Notes: generated by a model not told the origin, from the sequence alone. DNA of 64,000 nt from Roseateles toxinivorans (GCF_004362525.1 NZ_SNXS01000011.1:60866-124865); one strand, 5' to 3'; positions 43,216 to 51,683 are shown, counted from the first letter of the stretch. Translations and numbers: made by a program.

Positions 43216-43605
43216 TTGAAGACAACCAAGTTTTTGCTGATCGACGACACCACGCTGACGCGCTCGGTGTTGCGCACCATCCTGAAGGACGAGGGTTACG
43301 CCGAGATTCGCGAAGCCAAGGATGCCGATTCAGGCTTCAAGATGGTCGAGCACTTCGCCCCCGACGTGATCTGCCTGGACATCCAGATGCCCGGCAAGAG
43401 CGGGCTGGAGTTACTGGTCGAGCTGAAGGTCTTCTGCCCGGGCACGCCGGTGCTGATGATCACCGCCAACAGCGACCGCGAGTCGATAGACGCCAGCTTC
43501 CAGGCCGGTGCGGCCGGCTATATCGTCAAACCCTTCAGTGCCGCCAAGGTGATGGACACCATCAACGGCGTGCTCGAGAAGATGTCCGGCGCCGCCAGCC
43601 GCTGA
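43216..43605 (+). CDS. Single-domain CheY-like response regulator
   Basis: A 129-residue stand-alone receiver. It has the acidic pair D10-D11 (LLIDDT), phosphoacceptor D55 (CLDIQMPG), a switch Thr in LMITANS and the invariant lysine in GYIVKPFSA. There is no output domain, so it acts through protein contacts or as a phosphorelay intermediate for the divergent hybrid kinase. No ATG is available; a TTG at 43216 is chosen because AAGGG lies 6 bases upstream and the receiver fold begins there. A GTG at 43135 would add 27 unconserved residues. It converges on the HtrA gene. Confidence 0.88.
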   Translation: MKTTKFLLIDDTTLTRSVLRTILKDEGYAEIREAKDADSGFKMVEHFAPDVICLDIQMPGKSGLELLVELKVFCPGTPVLMITANSDRESIDASFQAGAAGYIVKPFSAAKVMDTINGVLEKMSGAASR

Positions 43606-43614
43606 GGCCGCAGA

Positions 43615-44715
43615 TCAATCGCTGGCCGTGCCCAGCATCACGCCGAGCCTGCGGGTGCTGCCGGCGCGCCACAGCGTCACTTGCACCTTGTCGCCCGGCT
43701 GAAGGCGCTCCAGCGCATTGAGCATATCGTCCAGGTCGTTGACCGGCTGATCGTTGATGGCGGTCAGCACATCGCCGGCCACGATCGTGCCGTCGCGGCC
43801 GCGGGTGAAGGGGCGCAGGCCGGCCCGCTCGGCCGGGCCACCCGGCGACACCGCGACCACGGCCACGCCCTTGGGTAGGTTCAGCGCCTGGCGCATCGTC
43901 GGCGGGCCGGCGCTGATGCCCAGCGCCGGGCGCACGAAGCGGCCGTCGCGTATCAAGCGCGGCACGATGCGGTTCACCTCGTCCACCGGAATGGCAAAAC
44001 CGATGCCGGCGCTGCTGCCCGAGGGGCTGTAGATCGCCGTGTTGACGCCGATCAGACGGCCGGCCGAATCGAGCAGCGGGCCGCCCGAGTTGCCGGGGTT
44101 GATGGCCGCGTCGGTCTGTATCACATCGCGTATGGAGCGCCGCGTCACCGACTCGATCTCTCGGTTCAGCGCGCTGACGATGCCGGTGGTCAGCGTCTGG
44201 TCCAGGCCGAAGGGGTTGCCGATGGCATAGACCTTCTGCCCCACCTGCAGGTCGCGGCTGGTGCCCAGCGGCAGCACCGTCAGCTTGGCCTGAGGGACGT
44301 CGATCTTCAGCACCGCCAGATCGCGGTCCGGGAACGCGCCGACCAGCTGGGCCTTGTAGCTGCTCTGATTGGCCAGCGTGACCTGGGCAGCGCTGGCGTT
44401 CTGGATCACATGGAAATTGGTGACGATGTGGCCGCTGTCGTCCCAGAAGAAGCCGGTGCCGGTGCCGCGTGGCACCTGCTGCACATCCAGCGAGAACAGA
44501 TCGCGCTGCACGCCCAGGGCGGTGATGTTGACCACCGCCGGCGAGGCCGCCTTGAACACGGCGATATGGGCCAGCTCGTCGGCGGCCAGCGCACCACGTG
44601 GCGCCGGCACTCGCGGTTGGCCCTTGGCCAGTGCGCCGGTGGCGGACAGGGCTGTGAACGCGAAACACAGCAGCAGCGCCAGCCAGGGGGCCCGGTGAGT
44701 CCTCGAATCCTTCAT
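43615..44715 (-). CDS. HtrA/DegP-like periplasmic serine protease with PDZ domain
   Basis: A 366-residue S1C protease. The signal peptide is about 30 residues (LALLLCFAFTALSATGALA). The triad is H102 (TNFHVIQ), D132 (DRDLAVLKID) and S210 (NPGNSGGPL), so it is active-type. One PDZ domain covers about 265-360 (GVAVVAVSPGGPAERAGLRP, GDVLTAINDQPV). It degrades or refolds damaged envelope proteins and can act as a sensor protease. An ATG 11 codons upstream is less likely because it precedes the signal. It is divergent from a glycosyltransferase gene. Confidence 0.94.
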   Translation of the reverse strand: MKDSRTHRAPWLALLLCFAFTALSATGALAKGQPRVPAPRGALAADELAHIAVFKAASPAVVNITALGVQRDLFSLDVQQVPRGTGTGFFWDDSGHIVTNFHVIQNASAAQVTLANQSSYKAQLVGAFPDRDLAVLKIDVPQAKLTVLPLGTSRDLQVGQKVYAIGNPFGLDQTLTTGIVSALNREIESVTRRSIRDVIQTDAAINPGNSGGPLLDSAGRLIGVNTAIYSPSGSSAGIGFAIPVDEVNRIVPRLIRDGRFVRPALGISAGPPTMRQALNLPKGVAVVAVSPGGPAERAGLRPFTRGRDGTIVAGDVLTAINDQPVNDLDDMLNALERLQPGDKVQVTLWRAGSTRRLGVMLGTASD

Positions 44716-44834
44716 GTCAAATCCCTTGAGTTCGTCATGCTGCGCCAAAGCGCTAGAGATGATGGCGGACGGGCGGTTTTCAAGGCAAGACGGACCTTGG
44801 CTGGCGCGAACGAGAGCTCACCGACAATCGCTGC

Positions 44835-46196
44835 ATGCCAAGCCCGATGATCAGCCTGTCCTCCGTTCCTCCCGAGCTTCTCGGCGCCGACCCGGACAAT
44901 CCCGCCGAGCCCTTGATCGTGCTGTGCACCTTTGGCACCGGGGGCGACCTCTATCCCTTTCTCAAGCTGGCGCAGGGATTGCGCCAGCGCGGGCGGCGCA
45001 CCTTGCTGCTGATCCCGCGCTTTCATGAGGCCAAGGTCCGGGACAGCGGCCTGGCCTACCTCGCCTACGGCACGCACGAGCAATCGCAGGGGGTGCTGGA
45101 CGATCCGGCGCTGTGGGACGAGCGCAAGGGCTTTGGCGTCGTCTGGCGCGGCCTGCTGCCCAGCGCCCAGATGGTGCATGAGCTGATGGCCGCGCTGCCC
45201 AAGGCCCAGCCCTGCGTCGCGCTCTGCCATCCCTTCATGGTGCCCCTGGCGGCGCTGGCCCGCCATGGCCGGCCGGACTTGCGCATCGTCGGCGCCTATC
45301 TGGCGCCCGCCAGCCTGCGCACGGTGCACGACCCGCTGACGATGGGCTCGCTGCAGATGCCGCGCTGGGTGCCGCTGTCATGGCGGCGTGCCCTGTGGCG
45401 CACGATAGACCGGTTCTGGATAGACCCGGACCTGCTGCCCGGGCTGAATGCCGCAAGAGCCATCCACGGTCTGGCGCCGGTGACGAGCTTTCTCCCGCAT
45501 ATGCAGGCGGCCTGCGATGCCAGCGTCGGGCTGTTTCCGGCCTGGTATGCCGGCCGGCAGCCGGACTGGCCCGAGACCTTTGTCGAGGGGCAGTTTCCGC
45601 TGCCGCCGATCCAGGGGATCCTGGCCCCCGAACTCGAGGCCTTCCTGGCCGCCGGCCCTGCGCCGATTGCCTTCACACCTGGCACCGGCCACCGGCATGC
45701 GGCACGCTATTTCGCCGATGCGCTGTCCGTGCTGCAAGCGCTGGGCCGGCGCGGGCTCTTCATCACGCCCTATGCCGACCAGCTGCCGCAAGCGCTGCCA
45801 CCCGAAGTGCTGTGGCAGGCAAGCGCGCCGTTCGAGGTGCTGCTGCCCCGGCTGGCGATGCTGGTCCATCACGGCGGCATAGGCACAACAGCCGAGGCGC
45901 TGCGCGCCGGCATTCCGCAGCTGGTGATGCCCTATGCCTTCGACCAGTTCGATAACGGCATGCGGGTTCAGCACCTCGGCGCCGGCACGGTTTTGCCGGC
46001 GGCGAAGGCGAATGCCCGCCGCATGCGCCGTCAGATCGCCGCCCTGCTGGCACGAACGAATGAGCAGGGACCAGCCGCCGGGTCGCGCGGCTCGAACTTC
46101 GAGCCGGGGCTGGAGGGGCTGCTGGACAGCGTCGAACAGGCCCTCGGCCTTGCCGCGTCTTCGACCGCTACTCGATCACCACCTTCGCTTCCTTGA
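44835..46196 (+). CDS. GT1-family glycosyltransferase (UGT/rhamnosyltransferase-like)
   Basis: A 453-residue glycosyltransferase with a GT-B fold. The N-terminal domain contains LCTFGTGGDLYPFLKLAQGL, the pattern for acceptor-binding domains of sterol/UGT and rhamnosyltransferase enzymes. The C-terminal donor-binding signature is HHGGIGTTAEALRAGIPQLV followed by PYAFDQFDNG. The acceptor is probably a lipid or small hydrophobic molecule, which is inferred from the family. It is cytoplasmic, without membrane segments. Its last 29 bases overlap the 3' end of the convergent Bug receptor gene. Confidence 0.93.
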   Translation: MPSPMISLSSVPPELLGADPDNPAEPLIVLCTFGTGGDLYPFLKLAQGLRQRGRRTLLLIPRFHEAKVRDSGLAYLAYGTHEQSQGVLDDPALWDERKGFGVVWRGLLPSAQMVHELMAALPKAQPCVALCHPFMVPLAALARHGRPDLRIVGAYLAPASLRTVHDPLTMGSLQMPRWVPLSWRRALWRTIDRFWIDPDLLPGLNAARAIHGLAPVTSFLPHMQAACDASVGLFPAWYAGRQPDWPETFVEGQFPLPPIQGILAPELEAFLAAGPAPIAFTPGTGHRHAARYFADALSVLQALGRRGLFITPYADQLPQALPPEVLWQASAPFEVLLPRLAMLVHHGGIGTTAEALRAGIPQLVMPYAFDQFDNGMRVQHLGAGTVLPAAKANARRMRRQIAALLARTNEQGPAAGSRGSNFEPGLEGLLDSVEQALGLAASSTATRSPPSLP

Positions 46197-47142
46197 CCAG
46201 CCTGGCGAACTTCTCGGTCTCGCCCTTGATCTGCTGGGCCATCTGCTCCTGGCTGTTGCCAATCGGCTCGGCGCCGATCTCGTCCATGCGCTTGCGGAAC
46301 TCGGGCGACTGGATCACCTTGACCATCTCGGTGTTGAGACGGGCGACGATGTCCCTGGGCACCGCGGCCGGGGCCAGCACGCCGAACCAGGTGCCGATAT
46401 TGAAGCCCTTCAGGCCGGCCTCCTCAAGCGTGGGCACATCGGGCAGGGCCGAGGAGCGGGTGGCCGTGGTCACCGCCAGCGCTCGCAGCTTGCCGCCCTT
46501 GATGTGCTGCAGCACCGGCGTGACGGTGTCGAAGGACATGGTGATCTGACCGCCCAGCAGATCGGTGACCAGCGGACCGCTGCCCTTGTAGGGGATGTGG
46601 GCGATGTCGGTGCCGGTGAGGTTTTCGAACTGTGTGCCTATCAGGTGCTGGGCCGTGCCATTGCCGTTCGACCCGTAGTTCATCTTTCCGGGGTTGGCCT
46701 TCAGCAGCGCCACCAGCTCGGCCACATTCCTGGCCGGCGTGGCCGCGTTGACGACCAGCACATTGGGCACCAGGGCAATCGTCGTGATCGGGGTCAGGTC
46801 TTTCTGGAAGTCGTAGGGCAGCTTCTTGAAAACGCTGCTGGCAATGGTGTGATGCACGGCGCCGACCAGCAGGGTGTAGCCGTCCGGCCTGGACTTGGCC
46901 ACATAGTCGGCGCCGAGCGTGGCGCCCGCGCCGGGCTTGCTTTCGACGATCACCGGCTGACCGAGGCTCAGCGCCAGCTTCTCGGCCAGCGCGCGGGCCA
47001 GCACATCGGTCGTGCCGCCGGCCGGGAACGGCACGACCAGCGTGACCGGCTTGCTGGGCCAGGCCTGCGCGATGGCGCTGCCGCCGACCAGCAGCGCAGC
47101 ACCCAGGGACAGGGCTTGCAGCAGGGATAGGCGGCGGCTCAT
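46168..47142 (-). CDS. Bug-family (TctC-like) periplasmic solute receptor
   Basis: A 324-residue extracytoplasmic receptor of the tripartite tricarboxylate transporter family. The signal peptide ends GGSAIAQA near residue 26. Family signatures are WPSKPVTLVVPFPAGGTTDV, VESKPGAGATLGADYVAKS, and the ligand-loop region NYGSNGNGTAQHL. These receptors bind carboxylates, and some act as sensors. TctA and TctB membrane partners are not in the window, so this is an orphan receptor. The start overlaps the dehydrogenase stop as ATGA, and a dicarboxylate such as tartrate or malate is the likely ligand by association. Confidence 0.94.
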   Translation of the reverse strand: MSRRLSLLQALSLGAALLVGGSAIAQAWPSKPVTLVVPFPAGGTTDVLARALAEKLALSLGQPVIVESKPGAGATLGADYVAKSRPDGYTLLVGAVHHTIASSVFKKLPYDFQKDLTPITTIALVPNVLVVNAATPARNVAELVALLKANPGKMNYGSNGNGTAQHLIGTQFENLTGTDIAHIPYKGSGPLVTDLLGGQITMSFDTVTPVLQHIKGGKLRALAVTTATRSSALPDVPTLEEAGLKGFNIGTWFGVLAPAAVPRDIVARLNTEMVKVIQSPEFRKRMDEIGAEPIGNSQEQMAQQIKGETEKFARLVKEAKVVIE

Positions 47143-48218
47143 GCTGCAGCTCCTTCGGCGATCAGGCCGCAGACGGCGGCGGTGACATCGGCGGTCGTGG
47201 CGCTGCCACCCAGATCGCCGGTGTGCAGGGCCGGATTGGCCGTGACCCGCTCGATCGCGGCCATCACCCGCTTGGCAGCGTCGAACTCGCCCAGGTGCTC
47301 CAGCAGCATCACCACCGACCAGAAGGTGCCGACCGGATTGGCCAGGCCCTTGCCCATGATGTCGAAGGCCGAGCCGTGGATGGGCTCGAACATCGAGGGG
47401 TAGCGGCGCTCGGGGTCGATATTGCCGGTGGGCGCGATGCCCAGGCTGCCGGCCAGTGCGGCGGCCAGATCGCTGAGGATGTCGGCATGCAGATTGGTCG
47501 CGACGATGGTGTCCAGGGTGCCGGGCTTGTTGACCATGCGGGCGGTGGCGGCATCCACCAGCTCCTTGCCCCAGGTCACGTCGGGGAACTCCTGGCTGAT
47601 CTGCACGGCGATCTCGTCCCACATCACCATCGCATGGCGCTGCGCATTGCTCTTGGTGATCACGGTCAGCAGCTTGCGGGGCCGGGACCGGGCCAGCCTG
47701 AAGGCGTAGCGCATGATGCGCTCGACGCCGGCCCGGGTCATCATCGACACATCGGTGGCGGCCTCGATCGGGTGGCCCTGGTGCACGCGGCCGCCGACAC
47801 CGGAATACTCACCCTCCGAGTTCTCGCGCACGATGACCCAGTCCAGGTCCTTGGGGCCGCAGCGCTTCAGCGGGCCGTCGATACCGGGCAGGATGCGGGT
47901 CGGCCGCACATTGGCGTACTGGTCGAAGCCCTGGCAGATCTTCAGGCGCAGGCCCCACAGGGTGATGTGGTCCGGGATGTCGGGGTCGCCGGCCGAGCCG
48001 AACAGGATGGCGTCCTTGTTGCGCAGCGCGTCCAGGCCGTTGGCCGGCATCATCTCGCCGTGCTCGCGGTACCAGTCGCCGCCCCAGCCGAAGTTCTCGA
48101 ACTCGAAGCGAAAGCCGCTGCCGGACGCGGCCAGCGCCTCCAGCACCTGCTGGCCGGCCGGCACCACCTCCTTGCCGATGCCGTCGCCCGGAATGGTTGC
48201 GATTGCGTAGGTCTTCAT
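47139..48218 (-). CDS. Tartrate dehydrogenase/decarboxylase or D-malate dehydrogenase
   Basis: A 359-residue NAD-dependent beta-decarboxylating dehydrogenase of the isocitrate/isopropylmalate family. TIPGDGIGKEVVP opens the protein. DWVIVRENSEGEYSGVGGR is the substrate-loop pattern found in tartrate and D-malate dehydrogenases (TtuC/DmlA) rather than in LeuB. The metal site is in ATNLHADILSDLAAALAGSLG, and MFEPIHGSAFDIMGKG binds NAD. GGAGA lies 5 bases before the ATG. It heads a two-gene unit with the Bug receptor, and a divergent LysR regulator lies about 100 bases upstream, like the DmlR-DmlA pairing. Confidence 0.92.
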   Translation of the reverse strand: MKTYAIATIPGDGIGKEVVPAGQQVLEALAASGSGFRFEFENFGWGGDWYREHGEMMPANGLDALRNKDAILFGSAGDPDIPDHITLWGLRLKICQGFDQYANVRPTRILPGIDGPLKRCGPKDLDWVIVRENSEGEYSGVGGRVHQGHPIEAATDVSMMTRAGVERIMRYAFRLARSRPRKLLTVITKSNAQRHAMVMWDEIAVQISQEFPDVTWGKELVDAATARMVNKPGTLDTIVATNLHADILSDLAAALAGSLGIAPTGNIDPERRYPSMFEPIHGSAFDIMGKGLANPVGTFWSVVMLLEHLGEFDAAKRVMAAIERVTANPALHTGDLGGSATTADVTAAVCGLIAEGAAA

Positions 48219-48239
48219 CGATGTCTCCGTCGTGGGGGT

Positions 48240-48306
48240 CAGTGGCGCCACTGTAGAAAGTGGACAGCCCCTATGCACACCGCTAAAGTGAATCCATCGT
48301 TTACTT
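48240..48306. promoter_or_regulatory. Divergent LysR operator candidates
   Basis: The 102-base gap between the dehydrogenase and the LysR gene holds a perfect 14-bp palindrome, CAGTGGCGCCACTG, at 48240-48253. It also holds an inverted repeat AAGTGAA/TTTACTT (one mismatch) at 48286-48306. LysR regulators usually bind such paired sites in the region shared with their target. Confidence 0.45.
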
Positions 48307-48320
48307 CAATTCAACAATCA

Positions 48321-49262
48321 ATGGCCACGAACGCCGGCATCCAGCCCGCCGATCTGGGCTTCTTCTCGGCCCTGGCCAGCGCCGGCAGCCTCAGTGCCGC
48401 GGCCCGTGAACTGGGCATCACCACGCCGGCCGTCAGCAAGCATCTGGCGCTGATGGAGGCGCGCATCGGCGTCTCCCTGGTCAATCGCACGACCCGGCGC
48501 ATGAGCCTGACGCCCGAGGGCGAGCTGTATCTCGAACATGCCCGCCGCATCCTCGGCGACATCAACGACATGGAGGCGCTGCTGGGCGTGTCCAAGGCCA
48601 CGCCCAGGGGCCTGCTGCGCGTCAACGCGACGCTGGGCTTCGGCCGCAGCCATGTCGCGCCGCTGATCTCGACCTTCGTGCGCCAGTACCCCGAGGTCGA
48701 GGTGCAGCTGCAGCTGTCGGTGAATCCGCCGCCGCTGACCGAGGACTCGTTCGACGTCTGCATACGCTTCGGCGCGCCGCCGGATGCCCGGGTGATGGCC
48801 CGGCAGATCGCACCGAACCGGCGCCTGCTCTGCGCCGCTCCGGCCTATCTGGCCCGGCACGGCATACCCAGGCTGCCCAGCGACCTGAGCAAGCACAACT
48901 GCATCGGCATACGCCAGGGCGAGGAGGCCTACGGAGTCTGGCGCCTGTCCAGCGGCAGCGGCAAGAGCATCAGCACCGAGGCCATCAAGACCCGGGGCAA
49001 TCTGACCACCAATGACGGCGAGATTGCCGTCAACTGGGCGCTCGACGGCCATGGCATCCTGATGCGGGCCGAGTGGGACATTGCGCGTTACTTGCACAAC
49101 GGACGTCTGGTGCAGGTACTGCCGCAGTGCTTCACGCCCGACGCCGACATCCACGCCGTCTACCCGCAGCGCCACCAGCGGGCGGCGCGGGTGCGGGTGT
49201 TCGTCGACTTCATGGCACAGGCCTTTCGACAACAGGCAACGGGTGCTACCCATCCTTCATGA
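48321..49262 (+). CDS. LysR-family transcriptional regulator
   Basis: A 313-residue LysR regulator. The winged helix covers about 9-67 (GFFSALASAGSLSAAARELG, ITTPAVSKHLALMEARIGVS, LVNRTTRRMSLTPEG). The substrate-binding domain from about 95 has LRVNATLGFGRSHVAPLIS and closes with IHAVYPQRHQRAARVRVFVDF. It is divergent from the tartrate/malate-type dehydrogenase, as DmlR is from DmlA, so it probably activates that unit in response to the dicarboxylate. The ATG at 48321 matches the usual LysR start; an ATG at 48273 would add 16 residues. The stop overlaps the MFS start as ATGA. Confidence 0.94.
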   Translation: MATNAGIQPADLGFFSALASAGSLSAAARELGITTPAVSKHLALMEARIGVSLVNRTTRRMSLTPEGELYLEHARRILGDINDMEALLGVSKATPRGLLRVNATLGFGRSHVAPLISTFVRQYPEVEVQLQLSVNPPPLTEDSFDVCIRFGAPPDARVMARQIAPNRRLLCAAPAYLARHGIPRLPSDLSKHNCIGIRQGEEAYGVWRLSSGSGKSISTEAIKTRGNLTTNDGEIAVNWALDGHGILMRAEWDIARYLHNGRLVQVLPQCFTPDADIHAVYPQRHQRAARVRVFVDFMAQAFRQQATGATHPS

Positions 49263-50467
49263 CACAGTCCTCCATCCGCCGCCTCGGCCTTCAACTGCCC
49301 GCGCACAGGCGCGTCTTTGCGGCCTTCTTTCTCTACGCCTTCGGCCTTGGCGGGTTCTTTCCACGGCTGGGCGAGCTGCAACGGCTGATGGGGCTCAGCG
49401 AGGGCCAGCTGGGGCTGGGCCTGATCGGCGCGGCGGTCGGCACGCTGATCTCGCTGACCTTTGCCGGCCGGCTGATCGAGCACATCGGCCATCGCCGCAT
49501 GCTGCTCGCCGTGCCCACGCTGGTGCCGTTCTGGTACGCGGTCGCCGCGCACGCGCAGGGGCCCCTGTCGCTGTTCCTGACGTTGCTGCCCGCCGGCCTG
49601 CTGATCGGTGCGATCGAGGTGGTCGTCAACCTGGAGGCTGACCGCGTCGAGCAGGTCGAGGGGCGGCGCCTGATGAACCGGGCGCACGCCTTCTGGAGCT
49701 TTGGCTTCTTCGGTGCCGGTCTGCTGGGAGTGCTTGCTGCGCGGTTGGGCATCAACCCGCATTGGCAACTGGCCCTGATGGTGCCGCTGGCCCTGGTGCT
49801 GACGGTGCTGCTGCTCGGCGGCTTCGACGCCGCCCCGGCGCGCAGCCACGCAAACAGCGACGCCGCGCCACCACATTTCGCCAAGCCCACGGCCGGCATC
49901 ATGGGTCTGGTGGCGCTGTCGCTGTCGGCGCTGGTGCTCGAAGGCGCTGGCATTGACTGGTCGGCGATCTATATGCGCGACGCGATGCATGCCCCGCCCT
50001 ACCTCGGTGCGCTGGCCGTCGCCACCGGTGCCTTCGCCCAGGCGGTGACCCGCTACCTGGCGGATAGCCACGTAGAGCGGCACAGCCCGCTGGTGGTGGC
50101 GCGCATCCTGCTGCTGGTGCTGGCCGGCGGCAATCTGCTGGTCTTCTTTGCACCGAATGCGGTGCTGGCCCTGCTCGGCTTCGCCTTGATGGGCGTGGGC
50201 ACCAGCGTGCTGTTCCCGCTAGCGATGTCGGCCGCGGCGCAGCGTACCGACCGGCCCGCGGCCACCAACGTCGCCGCCCTGGCTCAGACCGCCTTCGTCG
50301 CCTTCATGCTGGCCCCGCCCGCGCTCGGCTTCGTGGCCGAGCACTTCGGCATCCGCTGGTCCTTCGGGGTGGGCCTGCCGCTGGTGCTGCTGAGCCTCAG
50401 TGCCTGTCGGACGCTCGCTGCAGGGTCAGCCCGATCAGGCGCGACACCACGGCCGCCAGGTACATGA
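49259..50467 (+). CDS. MFS transporter
   Basis: A 402-residue inner-membrane protein with about 12 membrane helices. The loop after helix 2 reads GRLIEHIGHRRMLL, a version of the MFS signature. The N-terminus resembles the YbjJ-like MFS subgroup (VFAAFFLYAFGLGGFFPRLGEL, EVVVNLEADRVEQVEGRRLMNRAHAFWSFGF). The substrate is unknown. It is translationally coupled to the LysR gene, so it may carry a compound related to the dicarboxylate pathway. Its last 71 bases overlap the convergent channel gene. Confidence 0.92.
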   Translation: MTQSSIRRLGLQLPAHRRVFAAFFLYAFGLGGFFPRLGELQRLMGLSEGQLGLGLIGAAVGTLISLTFAGRLIEHIGHRRMLLAVPTLVPFWYAVAAHAQGPLSLFLTLLPAGLLIGAIEVVVNLEADRVEQVEGRRLMNRAHAFWSFGFFGAGLLGVLAARLGINPHWQLALMVPLALVLTVLLLGGFDAAPARSHANSDAAPPHFAKPTAGIMGLVALSLSALVLEGAGIDWSAIYMRDAMHAPPYLGALAVATGAFAQAVTRYLADSHVERHSPLVVARILLLVLAGGNLLVFFAPNAVLALLGFALMGVGTSVLFPLAMSAAAQRTDRPAATNVAALAQTAFVAFMLAPPALGFVAEHFGIRWSFGVGLPLVLLSLSACRTLAAGSARSGATPRPPGT

Positions 50468-51071
50468 CACCGGCAAACATCTCGAGGCTGGCCAGCGCGC
50501 GGGCCAGCGGCTTGATCGGAATGACGTCGCCGATGCCGGTGCTGGACAGCAGGGCGAAGCTGAGGAACATCAGCTCGGTCCAGCTGCGCGGCGATTCGGG
50601 GTTGACGGCCGCCGCGAAGCTGCCCGGCTGCAGCTCCTGCAGCATCACGAACAGATAGGTGAAGGCCCAGGCCAGCAGGGTGAAGGTGGCGCCGGCGGCG
50701 AACAGCTCGTCGGTGGTCGCGTGATGGTCGCCCATCATGTAGGCGATCAGGCTGCCGGCGGCATAGAAGTAGAACAGCGCCTCCAACCCGGCCGACCAGG
50801 GCAGCAGGCCGGGCAGATCGAAGGCCGCCTGCAGCGCCAGCATGATGATGGCCGGCAGCGCGATGCAGGCACTGATCCAGGTCAGGCCCGGTGTGCGCCG
50901 CACCATGCCGGTGGTGATGACCAGCACGATGATGCCGAAAGCGCTGAGCACCACCGGGCCGCTGCGCGTCGACTCCAGCAGCGGGTAGAGCAGCAGCCCC
51001 GCCAGCTGCACGACCAGCAAGATCGCCGAGGGGTGACGGCGCGTCAGGGCAAGCAGGCGGACATAGTGCAT
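50397..51071 (-). CDS. Two-pore-loop/ion channel-like membrane protein with TGIGD filter
   Basis: A 224-residue membrane protein with about six hydrophobic segments. Near the C-terminus the sequence SWTELMFLSFALLSSTGIGDVIPI contains TGIGD (178-182), equivalent to the TVGYGD potassium filter, placed between two helices (about 130-148 and 192-212) as in Ion_trans_2 proteins (motif split here: SWTELMFLSF, SSTGIGDVIPI). The filter has Ile for Tyr, seen in some bacterial channels, so ion selectivity is uncertain. Its 3' end overlaps the MFS gene by 71 bases. Confidence 0.82.
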   Translation of the reverse strand: MHYVRLLALTRRHPSAILLVVQLAGLLLYPLLESTRSGPVVLSAFGIIVLVITTGMVRRTPGLTWISACIALPAIIMLALQAAFDLPGLLPWSAGLEALFYFYAAGSLIAYMMGDHHATTDELFAAGATFTLLAWAFTYLFVMLQELQPGSFAAAVNPESPRSWTELMFLSFALLSSTGIGDVIPIKPLARALASLEMFAGVMYLAAVVSRLIGLTLQRASDRH

Positions 51072-51119
51072 GCGCCATTGTCCAACGGCTTTGGGCGCAG
51101 CACGGCTGGAGCCCAGTTG

Positions 51120-51137
51120 GGACCCGGTGCCGGGTCC
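51120..51137 (-). terminator. Hairpin after the secreted-protein gene pair
   Basis: GGACCCGG (51120-51127) and CCGGGTCC (51130-51137) form a perfect 8-bp stem, 32 bases beyond the stop of the secreted protein gene on the minus strand. No T-run follows, so it could be a weak terminator or an mRNA 3' protection hairpin. Confidence 0.4.
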
Positions 51138-51168
51138 ACGCCGTGGGCGTGAATGCGGGGCCGCGGCC

Positions 51169-51681
51169 TCAGGGCAGATTGACGAAATAGCCCGTCAGCA
51201 TCAGCAGCGCACCACCCGACATGGTGTCGCCCGTGCCGTTGACGTGGAACGACGCATTGATGGGTTCGCTCGGGCCGAAGTAGGCCTGGACGCTGTGGTT
51301 GATGAAGATGCGCGTCCCCAGCGCACCGCTCGGTCCGCGCACGCCGGTGAAGGCGAGCGTGGCGTAGGAGGAGCCACCGAAGCCGGAGCTCACGAAGCCA
51401 TTGGGCAGCGTGCCGGCGGCGGTGTCCACGTAGCCGCTGATATTGGTCAGCACCAGCCGTTTTCCCACCGGGACCTGCGCGAAATTGAAGGCGCAGACCG
51501 TGCTGCCGCGGCAGGTCGTGTTGGACTGGGTCTCCTGGTAGGGACTGCGCCCGGGTTCGTCGACCGACTGGACCAGCGCAGCGCGGGTTTGCGCCAGTGC
51601 GGGTGGCGCCCAAGCAAGGAACGCCGACCCCAGGGCCAGGGCCGCGGGCAGGCCGCGACGAGCAAAAAATGCGAATGTCAT
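51169..51681 (-). CDS. Secreted protein of unknown function
   Basis: A 170-residue protein that I do not recognise. It has a clear signal peptide (GLPAALALGSAFLAWAPPALA, ending near residue 29). The mature part is small, beta-rich and hydrophilic, with one likely disulfide (CRGSTVC). The region FAQVPVGKRLVLTNISGYVD and the late RIFINHSVQAYFGPSEPI suggest a jelly-roll-like secreted fold, which is weak inference. The ATG at 51681 has GGAGG 6 bases upstream. An ATG at 51687 overlaps the preceding stop as ATGA but touches the ribosome site. It is co-transcribed with the PEP-CTERM gene. Confidence 0.75.
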   Translation of the reverse strand: MTFAFFARRGLPAALALGSAFLAWAPPALAQTRAALVQSVDEPGRSPYQETQSNTTCRGSTVCAFNFAQVPVGKRLVLTNISGYVDTAAGTLPNGFVSSGFGGSSYATLAFTGVRGPSGALGTRIFINHSVQAYFGPSEPINASFHVNGTGDTMSGGALLMLTGYFVNLP

Positions 51682-51683
51682 TT

